A stretch of DNA of 64,000 nt from positions 2,356,001 through 2,420,000 of the forward strand of contig CP065000.1 of assembly GCA_016700075.1 (NCBI GenBank), written 5' to 3'. The stretch is from Acidobacteriota bacterium. GTDB lineage: Bacteria > Acidobacteriota > Blastocatellia > Pyrinomonadales > Pyrinomonadaceae. Both the position numbers and the translations under genes were made by a program. The notes below the pieces were generated by a model. That model worked only from the letters and a program-made list of their open reading frames with translations, did no database searches and was not told where the DNA came from. Below, piece by piece: positions 44,107 to 53,159 of the stretch. The number at the start of each line of letters is the position of its first letter. Within the stretch, counting starts at the first letter, position 1.

Positions 44107-45207
44107 CTACTGAATTCGATACGCTTTGTCTTTCCAGACGACGATAAGCGTGCCGGAAATGCGATCGGCGATCGAGCGAAGGCCGCTGTCGAGCTTTTTG
44201 TAATCTTCGCTGCCGCGTCGGACGTTGGTCGTCGCCTGGCCGCGATATGCGGTGTCGGTCCAGACGCCGTTCACGTTCTCGAAAGTGCGGCCGCCCGCGG
44301 ATCTTTGCTCGCGTGCACGGCCCGCCTGGCCGTCGAGCTGAACTTGGTTCGACTGCACTTGTGCAGGCCCGGAACGCGTCGGGGCTGATCTGGCGGTTGC
44401 CGGCGGAGGAGCGTCGCGGCGTTCCAAGCGGTCCTCTGTTGCTTTTCGCTTCGCCAGGGCGGCATCCTTGCTCTCTTCTTTACTGACCTCCGCCGCTTTG
44501 GCGTCATCAGCAACAGGAGCCGCTGCGGCAGGCTGTGCCGGAGCCGACATAACCGTCGGCGGCGGCGGAGCAGCAGCGTCAAGTTCACGGTCAGCCGAAG
44601 CAAGGCCGGTTCCTTGTCCCACACCTATGCCCGAACCTGAACCGCCGGGCATGCGGCCCGTTCCAGTTGAGTTAGCCGCGATCATGTTCGACGGCGTAGC
44701 TGCCGTCTCGGCATTTGACGGCTTCTGTTCCTCGGGAGCGGCAGCGATGTTGGCTGCGGGGGCGGCGGTGTTTGCCGCAGGTTCCTGTTCGATGTTCCTT
44801 GAGATCGTAGAATCCGATTCTGCCTGCCGCGTCTGCAAAACCAAATAGCCCAAACCGACCGCAAACGCCAGCAGCAGCAAGCCGAACGCCGCCGCGAATC
44901 CCGGCGAACGCAGAAGCCCGCTGTACCACGGCAATTTGGACACGGCGGCCGGCACCGCCGCAGGCACTGCGTCTGCGACAGTTTCAGGCGCACGTAAACT
45001 GACGGCGAGAGCGAGCTTTTGCCGGCAGTCATCGCAATCCGCGAAATGCGCGGCATACGTCAGCCGCGTCTTTTCCGGAAGAGCGTTTTCGACAAACGCA
45101 GCCATCGCATCGGCGTCCGCATGAGCGGCTGCCGGCGTCGGCGCAGGTATGCTGTTCCGCGAAGCACGCAGGATAGCATCAATTTCTTTGTCGAATAACG
45201 GTTCCAT
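44107..45207 (-). CDS. Membrane anti-sigma-like protein with zinc-finger domain
   Basis: 366-aa single-pass protein. The N-terminal ~75 residues carry an HxxxCxxC anti-sigma zinc motif (AAHFADCDDCRQKLALAVSL). A transmembrane helix (AAAFGLLLLAFAVGLGYLVL, about residues 105-124) follows. The outside part is very rich in Ala, Pro, Ser and Gly with RSGPAQVQSNQVQLDGQAGR near residue 280, probably disordered, and ends with a short folded piece (IADRISGTLIVVWKDKAYRI). It is downstream of the sigma factor gene, after a repeat-filled gap, so it is likely its regulator. Confidence 0.75.
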   Translation of the reverse strand: MEPLFDKEIDAILRASRNSIPAPTPAAAHADADAMAAFVENALPEKTRLTYAAHFADCDDCRQKLALAVSLRAPETVADAVPAAVPAAVSKLPWYSGLLRSPGFAAAFGLLLLAFAVGLGYLVLQTRQAESDSTISRNIEQEPAANTAAPAANIAAAPEEQKPSNAETAATPSNMIAANSTGTGRMPGGSGSGIGVGQGTGLASADRELDAAAPPPPTVMSAPAQPAAAAPVADDAKAAEVSKEESKDAALAKRKATEDRLERRDAPPPATARSAPTRSGPAQVQSNQVQLDGQAGRAREQRSAGGRTFENVNGVWTDTAYRGQATTNVRRGSEDYKKLDSGLRSIADRISGTLIVVWKDKAYRIQ

Positions 45208-45406
45208 TCAATTGTTAGCCACCGAGATCACAGAGGTCACAGAGAAAAAGTGGCCGGTTGTCAGTGGCCGGTGGCCGGAAACAAAGATCAAAAACCCAAA
45301 GCCCAAAACCAAATCCCTCCGCGCTTCTACCTTCTGTCTTCTGCCTTTTCCCTCCGTGTTCTCTGTGCTCTCTGTGGCCGATCTCCCGGCCTATATTAAG
45401 AACGCG
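45208..45406. repeat. Repeat-filled gap between sigma and anti-sigma genes
   Basis: CCACCGAGATCACAGAGGTC (from 45,221) and the opposite-strand CTCTGTGCTCTCTGTGG (ending about 45,378) form an imperfect inverted pair. Between them lie heptamer runs: GTCAGTGGCCGGTGGCCGG, AACCCAAAGCCCAAAACC and CTTCTACCTTCTGTCTTCTG. No gene is seen. The transcript between the sigma and anti-sigma genes could fold into a long hairpin. Confidence 0.6.
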
Positions 45407-46384
45407 CTACAGCCAGATCTCTTGCAGCAGCACCGCGAGCGTGATCGCGGCGAACATCGTCTCAAGGCTGACGCCGAGGCTTTCCGCCGTCTCGCTCAGG
45501 TATTTTTTGACCTCGTTATCGGTCCAGCCGAGCTTGTTTTTGAGTGTTCGTTCGACGCCCTTGCGAATTTCCGACTGAATTCGGGCGAGTTTTCGGCTGG
45601 CGGTCGCCTCGTGATAGCCGAAAGTGTCGGCGATCTGTTTCAGCCTCAGCTCGTCAAAATAATAGAGCTTCATTATCAGGCGGTCTTCTGCGTCGAGTTC
45701 CGAGACGGTCTGAGCGAGTGCCTCGGTCACGTCGGCGGCTGTGCGGCTGTCTGTCAGCAGATCTTCGGGGCTCGGGTCATACGCGATCAGTTCGCCCTCG
45801 CCTGCGGCCTCATTCGCGAGATTCTCGAATTCGCGGTCTTCCTCGATCTGAACGTATTTCGCCTGTTTCCTAAAGCCGTCCACCGCAAGCTGCGCCGTGA
45901 CCGCACGCAGCCAGCCGCCGAGGCTGCCGCGGCCCGAATAATACGCCAGCTTGCTTTTCTTGTTGCCGTCGGCATCGGTCCTTAGGCCGTAAAGCTCCGC
46001 CCAGATCGACGACGCAAGGTCTTCGGCGTCCTCGGTATTCGACGCTGCCTTGCGTGCCGCACTTTTTACGGTCGGGTCGAATTGTTGTACCAGAGCTTCC
46101 CATGCCGTCTCATCGCCGCGTTCGCAGGCAATGACGAGGCACAGGTCGTCGGCGCGAATTTCGTCGATAAATGCTTTGATGTCAGCATTTACGATGTCGG
46201 GGTTGTCGCGGAAAAGATATTTTTCGAGTGCCGCCTCGACACGCGCGACGATATCGCCGCCAACAAGCCCGCGTGCATTTTCCGCACGCGAAATGAGCCG
46301 CTCAACGGCCTCGTCGATCGTCGCTTTGTGTTTTGCCGGGATCACTGCCATCTGGGTCGAGACGATTTTAGCATCAATTCGCAT
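45407..46384 (-). CDS. RNA polymerase sigma-70 family factor with hydrophobic C-terminal tail
   Basis: 325-aa ECF-type sigma factor, longer than usual (about 180-200). An N-terminal ~90-residue extension precedes region 2 (AWEALVQQFDPTVKSAARKA, AEDLASSIWAELYGL, GWLRAVTAQLAVDGFRKQ). Region 4 is DAEDRLIMKLYYFDELRLKQ then IADTFGYHEATASRKLARIQ (helix-turn-helix). The final 17 residues, METMFAAITLAVLLQEIWL-like, are strongly hydrophobic, which is unusual for a sigma factor and may tether it to the membrane. The anti-sigma-like gene lies next downstream. The start could also be MAVIPAKHKATIDEAVERLI. Confidence 0.82.
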   Translation of the reverse strand: MRIDAKIVSTQMAVIPAKHKATIDEAVERLISRAENARGLVGGDIVARVEAALEKYLFRDNPDIVNADIKAFIDEIRADDLCLVIACERGDETAWEALVQQFDPTVKSAARKAASNTEDAEDLASSIWAELYGLRTDADGNKKSKLAYYSGRGSLGGWLRAVTAQLAVDGFRKQAKYVQIEEDREFENLANEAAGEGELIAYDPSPEDLLTDSRTAADVTEALAQTVSELDAEDRLIMKLYYFDELRLKQIADTFGYHEATASRKLARIQSEIRKGVERTLKNKLGWTDNEVKKYLSETAESLGVSLETMFAAITLAVLLQEIWL

Positions 46385-46415
46385 CCCATTGCGCTTCTGC
46401 CAACCCTATTTCAAA

Positions 46416-46450
46416 TGCTTCCTCAAAAACGACACGATCTTGTACCCGTC
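46416..46450. repeat. Displaced copy of the alpha/beta hydrolase 3' end (direct repeat, distal)
   Basis: These 35 bases are identical to 47319-47353 in the hydrolase gene. Read on the - strand the flanking homology continues, and the copy encodes GKKLRNHIDGYKIVSFLRKH then LK and a TAG stop. It is an alternative C-terminal allele of the hydrolase (whose own end is IDGYKIVSFLRKHLR). It lies upstream of the TA pair. Confidence 0.9.
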
Positions 46451-46525
46451 AATGTGATTCCGCAGCTTTTTGCCGAAACAATAATTTCGTAGAAATCTGC
46501 TCAATGATGATAGAATTTAGTTGTT

Positions 46526-46786
46526 ATGGAGGTTACAGTTTCAATTCCGGACGGCTTCATTCCGCCTTTTAGAAGTGAAGACGAACTTGCACGCGAGATG
46601 CTTGAGGCTTATGCCATCGAGAATTATCGGCAGGAGAAGATCAGCCTGGGGCGACTCGCAGAGATCCTTGACCTCTCGATCGATCAGGCTAACGCGCTGT
46701 TGAAGGATCGTAATGTTCCAAACCCGTATGATAAGGAAGACATGGAACGTGATCTTCAAACTATCGAACTGCTCTTCAACAAATGA
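46526..46786 (+). CDS. UPF0175 family antitoxin
   Basis: 86-aa protein of the UPF0175 family, the usual antitoxin partner of DUF3368 PIN-like toxins. It has the ribbon/helix-turn-helix pattern: N-terminal strand MEVTVSIPDGFIPPFRSEDE, helix LAREMLEAYAIENYRQEKIS, then the helix-turn-helix LGRLAEILDLSIDQANALLK. The stop overlaps the toxin start (ATGA). It probably binds its own promoter region around 46,500-46,525 (a weak TAGAAT box lies at about 46,511). The pair sits between two copies of the hydrolase 3' end. Confidence 0.88.
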   Translation: MEVTVSIPDGFIPPFRSEDELAREMLEAYAIENYRQEKISLGRLAEILDLSIDQANALLKDRNVPNPYDKEDMERDLQTIELLFNK

Positions 46787-47259
46787 TCGTTGTTTCCGAT
46801 ACGACGCCGATCCATTATCTGATACTCATTGACAGAGAGTTTGTCCTTCCGGCACTGTTCGGAGAGGTGCTGGTGCCCGAGGAAGTTCTTCGGGAGATGT
46901 GTCATCCGAATGCTCCACTCATCGTCCGAGAATGGGCCAGATCAAAACCGGATTGGGTTGTATCGAGGTCTATAATCGACGGCAGCGTTATCGAGGGCCT
47001 GGACGCCGGTGAAACTGCGGCAATAAACATTGCGCTTGAGATCGATGCTGACGCCGTATTGATGGATGATCGTAGGGGCATTCGAGAGGCAACACGGCGA
47101 GGGCTGCGAACGCTCACGACCTTTGCTCTCCTTGAGCAGGCTTCTAAAGCAGGTTTGATCGATCTTGCGGAGAGTATCGCCGCACTTGCAGCCACCACAT
47201 TTCGGATGCCGTCGGAGTCGATCATTAAGGGCTTTCTGGATCGGAACAGTTCCGGATAA
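46783..47259 (+). CDS. DUF3368 PIN-like toxin
   Basis: 158-aa PIN-like nuclease (DUF3368). The acidic catalytic residues appear as MIVVSDTTPIHYLILIDREF (D6 region), LDAGETAAINIALEIDADAV (Glu/Asp) and LMDDRRGIREATRRGLRTLT (DD pair). These toxins are presumed to cleave RNA and are neutralised by the UPF0175 partner. Translation is coupled by a four-base overlap. It runs toward the 3' end of the alpha/beta hydrolase gene and stops 50 bases before that gene's stop codon. Confidence 0.88.
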   Translation: MIVVSDTTPIHYLILIDREFVLPALFGEVLVPEEVLREMCHPNAPLIVREWARSKPDWVVSRSIIDGSVIEGLDAGETAAINIALEIDADAVLMDDRRGIREATRRGLRTLTTFALLEQASKAGLIDLAESIAALAATTFRMPSESIIKGFLDRNSSG

Positions 47260-47308
47260 TCAGCTTAGGTTACATCGCAGTAATATTTTCGACGATGAGT
47301 GTATCGAG

Positions 47309-48325
47309 CTACCGCAGGTGCTTCCTCAAAAACGACACGATCTTGTACCCGTCGATATAGACCCACGGTTTTTCGCCGAGAGTGTAGTGGCCGCAGGGCA
47401 GGACGGTTTCGGAGTGTTTGATGCCGTTGCGGCGGAGTGCGGCCATCGTTTCGAGCGAGAGGTCGAGCGGGAAAGTGAGGTCGTAGCGCGTGTAGATATA
47501 ACGCTGCGGCCGCGGCGGCTGTGCGGCGAGTTTCGGCATGTAGGTCAGCGGCGATATCGGCCGCCACATCTCGCGAAGCTCTTCGAGCGTGACGTGTTCT
47601 TCCAGCGATTCTTTGACGTGATAGGTCGAAAGCCCGTGCCAGACGACGTCCGAAAAATAGCCCGAAACGTGATTGAAAACACCCGCTTCGATGTCCATAT
47701 CGTGGACGAACGCCAGAAATCCCGTGCATGAGCCGATGCTGGTGCCGACCAGGCCGACGCGTTCATAGCCCTGTGTTTTCAGCCATTTAACAGCGGCACG
47801 CGTGTCCATTACCGCCTGGCGGACGCTTTGCAGTGTGCGGCCGATATTCGGCGCGACCAGATGATCGGCGCGTTCCAGATCGGGCGGCATACGCTCTTCG
47901 TGATACGGCATCGTCAGCCGAAATGCCGACACGCCGAGCCGTGCGAAAAGCTTTGCAAGGTCGAAATACGTCCCGGCCTTAGCATTCCAATGCGGCAAAA
48001 TCACGACGGCAGAGCGTTTGTTCTTATTGGCGGGGAAATAGCGTGCGATCGCGGTATTATTCTCGGCGTCGGGCGTCTCCACCGCGCTTTGCCATCGTAT
48101 GACGGCGTCGTTTTCGATGTATTCAATGCCGTTCGCGGGCAAGGCAAAATACTCATCGCTGCGTTCGATCCAGTCTGCGGAAAGGCGTTTCAGTTCGGCG
48201 GCCTCGCTGCCGGGCTCGGTCTCGCCGATCACGTATTCGGTGCCCCAGCCGAAAGGCCGAACTACGCGATTGTCGTTCAGCATCGCAAAGTGCCGTTCGC
48301 GGCCGTGCATGTAGCGTTTCAGCAT
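47309..48325 (-). CDS. Alpha/beta hydrolase (ABHD18-like)
   Basis: 338-aa hydrolase. The nucleophile elbow is VGLVGTSIGSCTGFLAFVHD (about residues 190-210, GxSxG form GTSIG). VVILPHWNAKAGTYFDLAKL may supply the oxyanion region. A catalytic His is likely in PCGHYTLGEKPW near the C-terminus. The block SPLTYMPKLAAQPPRPQRYI resembles the ABHD18/DUF2048 branch, which I assign tentatively. The C-terminus YKIVSFLRKHLR lies in the direct repeat that brackets the TA pair. Confidence 0.75.
   Translation of the reverse strand: MLKRYMHGRERHFAMLNDNRVVRPFGWGTEYVIGETEPGSEAAELKRLSADWIERSDEYFALPANGIEYIENDAVIRWQSAVETPDAENNTAIARYFPANKNKRSAVVILPHWNAKAGTYFDLAKLFARLGVSAFRLTMPYHEERMPPDLERADHLVAPNIGRTLQSVRQAVMDTRAAVKWLKTQGYERVGLVGTSIGSCTGFLAFVHDMDIEAGVFNHVSGYFSDVVWHGLSTYHVKESLEEHVTLEELREMWRPISPLTYMPKLAAQPPRPQRYIYTRYDLTFPLDLSLETMAALRRNGIKHSETVLPCGHYTLGEKPWVYIDGYKIVSFLRKHLR
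47319..47353. repeat. Alpha/beta hydrolase 3' end (direct repeat, host-proximal)
   Basis: This 35-bp segment encodes most of IDGYKIVSFLRKH at the end of the hydrolase and is perfectly repeated at 46416-46450. The repeat-to-repeat distance is 903 bp, just enough for one TA operon. Confidence 0.9.
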
Positions 48326-48337
48326 ACGGAAAATTAA

Positions 48338-48406
48338 CCACAGATGAACACGGATGAACTCAGATCCGGAACGAACCTATCGGCATTCATCCGTGTCCAT
48401 CTGTGG
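48338..48406. repeat. 21-bp inverted repeat between hydrolase and bshA
   Basis: CCACAGATGAACACGGATGAA (48338-48358) is the reverse complement of 48386-48406 with one mismatch. It forms a hairpin with a 27-nt loop between two genes on the - strand. The same kind of CCACAGATG/CATCTGTGG element is a frequent interspersed repeat in some bacterial genomes. Confidence 0.7.
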
Positions 48407-48413
48407 GCGAAAC

Positions 48414-49559
48414 TCAAGCGGCAGATGCAGCTTTCGCACGGCGGACCACCTTTTCGTAAAACGCAATGTATTGCGGAATGATCTTTTCGGTGGAATAGCG
48501 TTCGACGGCGTTCTTGCGGCCGCGTTCGCCGAAATTTCGCCGCATTTCTTCGTCGCCGAGCAGACGCAGCGTGTCGGCGGTCATCTTTGTCACGTCGCCG
48601 ACATCGCTCAGGAATCCCGTCTCGCCGTCGCCTACGACCTCAGGAATGCCGCCTATGCGCGTTGCGACGACGGGCACTTCGCAGGCCTGTGCTTCGAGGG
48701 CCGCGAGTCCGAAAGATTCGAGTTCCGACGGCAGCAAAAACACGTCCGCGATGCCGAGATAATCCGAGATATTCGACTGTTTACCGACGAACGTGACTTC
48801 GCCCTTGATGCCCATCTGTTCCGCTCGATAGCGAACCGCCGAGAGCTCAGGCCCGTCGCCGACGAAGATCAGCCGAGCCGCTTTGCCGGCGGCTTTGACG
48901 CCCGCCATTATCTCGACACAGTCCGCCGGGCGTTTGACCGCACGGAAATTCGACACGTGAACGAGCAGGCGTTCGCCGTTCGGTGCAAGCTCGCCTCGAA
49001 GCGGCGAATCGGGCGTCCGCGTGTAGTGCAGCGGGCAGATGAAATTCGGTATGACCTCGATATCGTCAAAATCGAACGTCTCGATGGTCGCCTGTTTCAG
49101 GAACTTTGAAACGGCCGTCACGCCGTCCGATTGCTGCAGCCCGTAACGCGTGATCGGCAGATAGCTGCGGTCGGCGCCGACCAGCGTGATGTCCGTCCCG
49201 TGCAGCGTCGTGATGACGGGCACGTACATCTTTTGCTTTATGGATTCGCGTGCCAATATCGCCGAGATCGAATGCGGTATCGCGTAGTGAACGTGCAGAA
49301 CGTCGAGCTTTTCCGCACGTGCGACGGTCGCCATTTTTGTCGCCAGTGCGAGGTCGTAGGGCTGATGTTCGAACAGAGCGTAGGACATCATTTCGACCTC
49401 GTGAAAATGCACACGCTCGTTCAATTCCGTCACGCGCGTCGGCAGCACCGACGAGATGAAATGCACATTATGCCCGCGTTCGGCCAGGTCGCGGCCGAGC
49501 TCCGATCCGACGATGCCGCTGCCGCCGTATGTCGGATAAACTGTGATACCGATATTCAT
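48414..49559 (-). CDS. bshA: N-acetyl-alpha-D-glucosaminyl L-malate synthase BshA
   Basis: 381-aa GT4-family glycosyltransferase, first step of bacillithiol synthesis: UDP-GlcNAc plus L-malate gives GlcNAc-malate. The BshA N-terminus is clear ([20 protein letters not shown]), as are [16 protein letters not shown] and [20 protein letters not shown]. The UDP-sugar site at the C-terminus is [20 protein letters not shown]. No bshB or bshC is in the window. It is divergent from the kinase gene at 49,689, with a short gap that holds no obvious elements. Confidence 0.92.
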   Translation of the reverse strand: MNIGITVYPTYGGSGIVGSELGRDLAERGHNVHFISSVLPTRVTELNERVHFHEVEMMSYALFEHQPYDLALATKMATVARAEKLDVLHVHYAIPHSISAILARESIKQKMYVPVITTLHGTDITLVGADRSYLPITRYGLQQSDGVTAVSKFLKQATIETFDFDDIEVIPNFICPLHYTRTPDSPLRGELAPNGERLLVHVSNFRAVKRPADCVEIMAGVKAAGKAARLIFVGDGPELSAVRYRAEQMGIKGEVTFVGKQSNISDYLGIADVFLLPSELESFGLAALEAQACEVPVVATRIGGIPEVVGDGETGFLSDVGDVTKMTADTLRLLGDEEMRRNFGERGRKNAVERYSTEKIIPQYIAFYEKVVRRAKAASAA

Positions 49560-49688
49560 TACTCACCTCTCGGCAAATGAAAATCGTAACATTTTCGGCA
49601 AACCGAAACGAATTTTTCACTACGGCGAAAAAGTTTCTCGCAATTCACTGCGGTTTTCGCCTAAAATCATCGGGAAACAGTCCACGCA

Positions 49689-52289
49689 ATGGCCGAAACG
49701 AGATGGGAGCTGACAAAGAGGCTTTTCGCTGAGGCGGCGGAACTTTCCGCCGCCGCCCGCGAAGAGTTTCTGCGCCGCGCCGCCGCCGGCGACGACAGCC
49801 TGATCGCGGAGGTCAATTCGCTGCTTGCTTCGGCCGATGAGACGGGCAACATCATCGAATCCAACGCCCTTGACCTGGAGGCGGGCCTTTGCACAGGCAC
49901 GGCGAATTTCAAGGGGCAGACCTTTGGCAACTACCGCATCATTCGCGAAATTGGCAGCGGCGGCATGGGCAGCGTTTTTCTCGCCGAGCGTATCGACGGC
50001 CAGCTCGAGATGCAGGCCGCCCTGAAGATAGTCCGCCAGTCGATCGCGGGCAGCGAGGTCGTTTCGCAATTTCGCCGCGAACGCCAGATACTTGCCGATC
50101 TGCATCATCCGAACATCGCTGTGCTGCTAGACGGCGGCGTCAGCGGCCGCGGCGAGCCGTATCTGGCGATGGAATTTATCGACGGGCGTCCGCTGACCGA
50201 ATTCGCTTCGGATGAAAACCTCGCTGTCGATGAACGCCTGCGGCTTTTTTTGAAGGTCTGCTCGGCGGTCGCATTCGCACACCGAAATCTCATCGTCCAC
50301 CGCGACATCAAGCCGTCAAACATACTCGTAACGGCTGACGGTGAGCCGAAGCTGCTCGATTTCGGCCTCGCAAAGGCATTCGAGATGGACGCGAACACCA
50401 CGCAGACGGGCTTTCGGGCGTTCACGCCGAGCTATGCGTCGCCCGAGCAGTTCTTGGGCAGAAATGTAACGACGCTGAGCGATGTTTACTCGCTCGGCGT
50501 GGTGCTGTATGAACTTCTGACAGGCCGCAAGCCTTTCAATTTCGAAGGCCGCAGCGTCGACGAGATGATCCGAACGATCACCGATGCCGATCCGCCGCGG
50601 CCAAGCGAGATATCACGCGGCGAGGCGGATACTTCGGGGCTCAGCCTCGACCGCGACCTCGACAACATCGTCCTGAAAGCACTGCAAAAAGAACCGGCGA
50701 TGCGTTATGGCTCGGTCGAGGACCTCGGACGCGACATCGAACGTTATCTTGCGGGCGAGCCCGTCACGGCGAGGCCGAACACCTTCACGTATCGTGCCGG
50801 CAAGTTCATCAGGCGAAACCGCGTCGCTGTCGCCGCTGCGGGCGTCGTGCTGCTGTCGCTGATCGCGGGCCTTGCGGCTACAGCGTGGCAGTTCAACGAG
50901 ACGCGAAAGGAACGCGACCGTGCCGAGGCTCGTTTCAACGATCTGCGCCAGCTTTCGAATTCGCTGCTGTTTGAGATCGCGCCAAAGATCGAGCGTCTGC
51001 AGGGCTCGCTTGCCGCACGCGAACTGATGCTGCAGCGTGCGGTCGAATATCTCGATGATCTCGCCGCCGAGGCACAGAACGATCTGCTGCTGCAGGCTGA
51101 GCTTGCCGCCGCATATGAAAAGGTCGGCGACCTGCAGGGCAATCCGGCGAACCCCAATTTCGTGATGCTCAACGACGCCGTCGCGAGCTACGAAAAGGCC
51201 CTGCGGATACGTCTGGACCTAGATGCGGCGGGCGTCAGTGATGCAGATTCGCGGCGTAAACTGGCGGCGACGCATCGGGCTCTCGGGCGTGTTTTGGGCG
51301 AAGCGAACGACTACGTCGCCGAACAGGAGCATCTGAAGCGTGCGATCGATATATTGAGCGGCCTGAGAACGCAGCAGCCGGATGACAACGAACTCAGCAT
51401 CGCACTCGCCCAGCTCAATTTCGACGCCGGCGTCGGCCAGACCAGCCTGAGCAGCTACGGCAACGCGATACCTTTCTACGACAACGCCGTCGCCATTTTG
51501 ACCGATGTCCCCGCGTCGCCGACGCGCGACCGCCTGCTGGCAAGCTGCTACGCACAGCGTGCATATTCGCTCTCGTGGGAATCGCGCCAGCCGGAGGCAG
51601 AGGCCGAGATGCAAAAGGCGATCGAAATAGCGGAAAAACAGGGCGAGGCCAACACGGACGCGATCGAGAACAGATGGCTGATCTATTGGCTCGCCGGCAA
51701 CATCAACGAAGAGATAAACAACGATAAATTCTACGCTTTTCAGAAAAAGGCCGAAGAGATAGCCCGCCGCTCGTCGGAGGCTGACCCTTCGGACCTGCGT
51801 TCGCGTCAGCGGCTCGCCAAAACGCTCTCGCATCTCGGCCAGGCAGCCAACGATCTGGGCAGGACCGACGAAGCACTTCGGCATCTTGAAGAATCAAGCC
51901 GCATTTACCGCGGCATTATTGAAACTGAAACGCGCAACGGGCGCCTGCGGGCAGACCTTGCGGCATCACTGACGCGGCTCGGCGAAGCCCGCAAGAATCA
52001 CGGCGACACCGCGGCGGCCCTCGACAGTTTCAACGAGGCCGTCGAAATGTACACCGCCGTCGCCGCCGAATATCCTCGCGATAAACGCACGCGGAACAAC
52101 CTGGCGACGGTGTATTCAGAGATCGCGAAGATACGCGAACGCTCTCCCGCGGAAAGGACGGCCGCACTCGCGGGCTACAAGAAAGCCCTTTCACTGATGG
52201 AGGAAATGGAATCGCAAAAGGTGATATTGTCAGACTACGACCGCAAGTTTTTGGAAGAGATGCGGCTCGCTGTCCGCCGATTATCGTAA
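49689..52289 (+). CDS. Ser/Thr protein kinase with transmembrane helix and TPR tail
   Basis: 866-aa PknB-type kinase. Residues ~78-345 form the kinase domain: G-loop IREIGSGGMGSVFLAERIDG, LVHRDIKPSNILVTADGE (catalytic loop, about residue 203), DFGLAKAFEMD (about residue 224), YASPEQFLGRNVTTLSDVYS (APE-like). A transmembrane helix (VAVAAAGVVLLSLIAGLAAT, about residue 378) separates it from a ~460-residue helical tail of TPR repeats (AAYEKVGDLQGNPANPN, ALRHLEESSRIYRGIIE, AALDSFNEAVEMYTAVAAEY). This domain order is the typical Acidobacteriota expansion. Its substrate is unknown. PPK2 follows seven bases later. Confidence 0.92.
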   Translation: MAETRWELTKRLFAEAAELSAAAREEFLRRAAAGDDSLIAEVNSLLASADETGNIIESNALDLEAGLCTGTANFKGQTFGNYRIIREIGSGGMGSVFLAERIDGQLEMQAALKIVRQSIAGSEVVSQFRRERQILADLHHPNIAVLLDGGVSGRGEPYLAMEFIDGRPLTEFASDENLAVDERLRLFLKVCSAVAFAHRNLIVHRDIKPSNILVTADGEPKLLDFGLAKAFEMDANTTQTGFRAFTPSYASPEQFLGRNVTTLSDVYSLGVVLYELLTGRKPFNFEGRSVDEMIRTITDADPPRPSEISRGEADTSGLSLDRDLDNIVLKALQKEPAMRYGSVEDLGRDIERYLAGEPVTARPNTFTYRAGKFIRRNRVAVAAAGVVLLSLIAGLAATAWQFNETRKERDRAEARFNDLRQLSNSLLFEIAPKIERLQGSLAARELMLQRAVEYLDDLAAEAQNDLLLQAELAAAYEKVGDLQGNPANPNFVMLNDAVASYEKALRIRLDLDAAGVSDADSRRKLAATHRALGRVLGEANDYVAEQEHLKRAIDILSGLRTQQPDDNELSIALAQLNFDAGVGQTSLSSYGNAIPFYDNAVAILTDVPASPTRDRLLASCYAQRAYSLSWESRQPEAEAEMQKAIEIAEKQGEANTDAIENRWLIYWLAGNINEEINNDKFYAFQKKAEEIARRSSEADPSDLRSRQRLAKTLSHLGQAANDLGRTDEALRHLEESSRIYRGIIETETRNGRLRADLAASLTRLGEARKNHGDTAAALDSFNEAVEMYTAVAAEYPRDKRTRNNLATVYSEIAKIRERSPAERTAALAGYKKALSLMEEMESQKVILSDYDRKFLEEMRLAVRRLS

Positions 52290-52295
52290 AGACAT

Positions 52296-53159
52296 ATGAA
52301 CATAGACCAATTTCGCGTAACAGAAGGCACGAAACTCAACTTAAAGGATCACGATCCGGCGTTCTCGGACGGGCTGAAGGACAAGTCCGACGCGCTCGAT
52401 GCCCTGCAAAAGAACATCGAGCGGATGACCGAGCTGCAGGATATGCTGTATGCACAGGACATCTATTCGCTGCTGATCGTTTTTCAGGCGATGGACGCCG
52501 CGGGCAAGGACGGCGCGATAAAACACGTGATGAGCGGCGTCAATCCACAGGGCGTCTCGGTGGCGTCGTTCAAGGCGCCGTCAGCCGAAGAGCGCGATCA
52601 TGATTATCTGTGGCGTCACCAAAAGGCACTGCCCGAACGCGGCAAGATCGGCATTTTCAACCGCTCGCATTATGAAGAGGTGCTCGTCGTACGCGTGCAT
52701 CAGGAGATACTGCAGGGCCAGCAGCTCCCGCCCGAGATAAAGAACGATCCCGACATATGGCAGAAGCGTTTCAACCACATACGCGATTGGGAACAGCACC
52801 TCACCGAGAACGGCACGCATATCATCAAATTTTTCCTGAACGTATCACGCGAGGAGCAGAAGAAACGCTTTCTGGAGCGCATAGCCGAGCCTGAAAAGAA
52901 TTGGAAATTCTCCATCGGCGATGTACGCGAACGCAGCTACTGGAACGATTATATGCGTGCTTACGAAGACGCCATCTCAGCCACTTCGACCGACGCCGCA
53001 CCGTGGTACGTCATCCCCGCCGACAAGAAATGGTACACGCGGCTCGCCATCTCCGAGGTCATCGTGAACAGGCTCGAAAATATGAACCTGCACTATCCAA
53101 AGATCACCGACGCACAGCGCGAAGAGCTCATCGCTGCGAAGACGGCACTGGAATCGTAA
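52296..53159 (+). CDS. Polyphosphate kinase 2 family protein (PPK2)
   Basis: 287-aa PPK2 enzyme, which phosphorylates a nucleoside mono- or diphosphate using polyphosphate. The P-loop-like Walker A is IVFQAMDAAGKDGAIKHVMS (about residues 62-81), and the lid/Walker B region is KIGIFNRSHYEEVLVVRVHQ. The last ~40 residues carry AAPWYVIPADKKWYTRLAIS. Length and motifs match class II/III PPK2. It follows the kinase gene after seven bases and is probably co-transcribed. It is convergent with the sugar dehydrogenase gene, overlapping 32 bases. Confidence 0.9.
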   Translation: MNIDQFRVTEGTKLNLKDHDPAFSDGLKDKSDALDALQKNIERMTELQDMLYAQDIYSLLIVFQAMDAAGKDGAIKHVMSGVNPQGVSVASFKAPSAEERDHDYLWRHQKALPERGKIGIFNRSHYEEVLVVRVHQEILQGQQLPPEIKNDPDIWQKRFNHIRDWEQHLTENGTHIIKFFLNVSREEQKKRFLERIAEPEKNWKFSIGDVRERSYWNDYMRAYEDAISATSTDAAPWYVIPADKKWYTRLAISEVIVNRLENMNLHYPKITDAQREELIAAKTALES

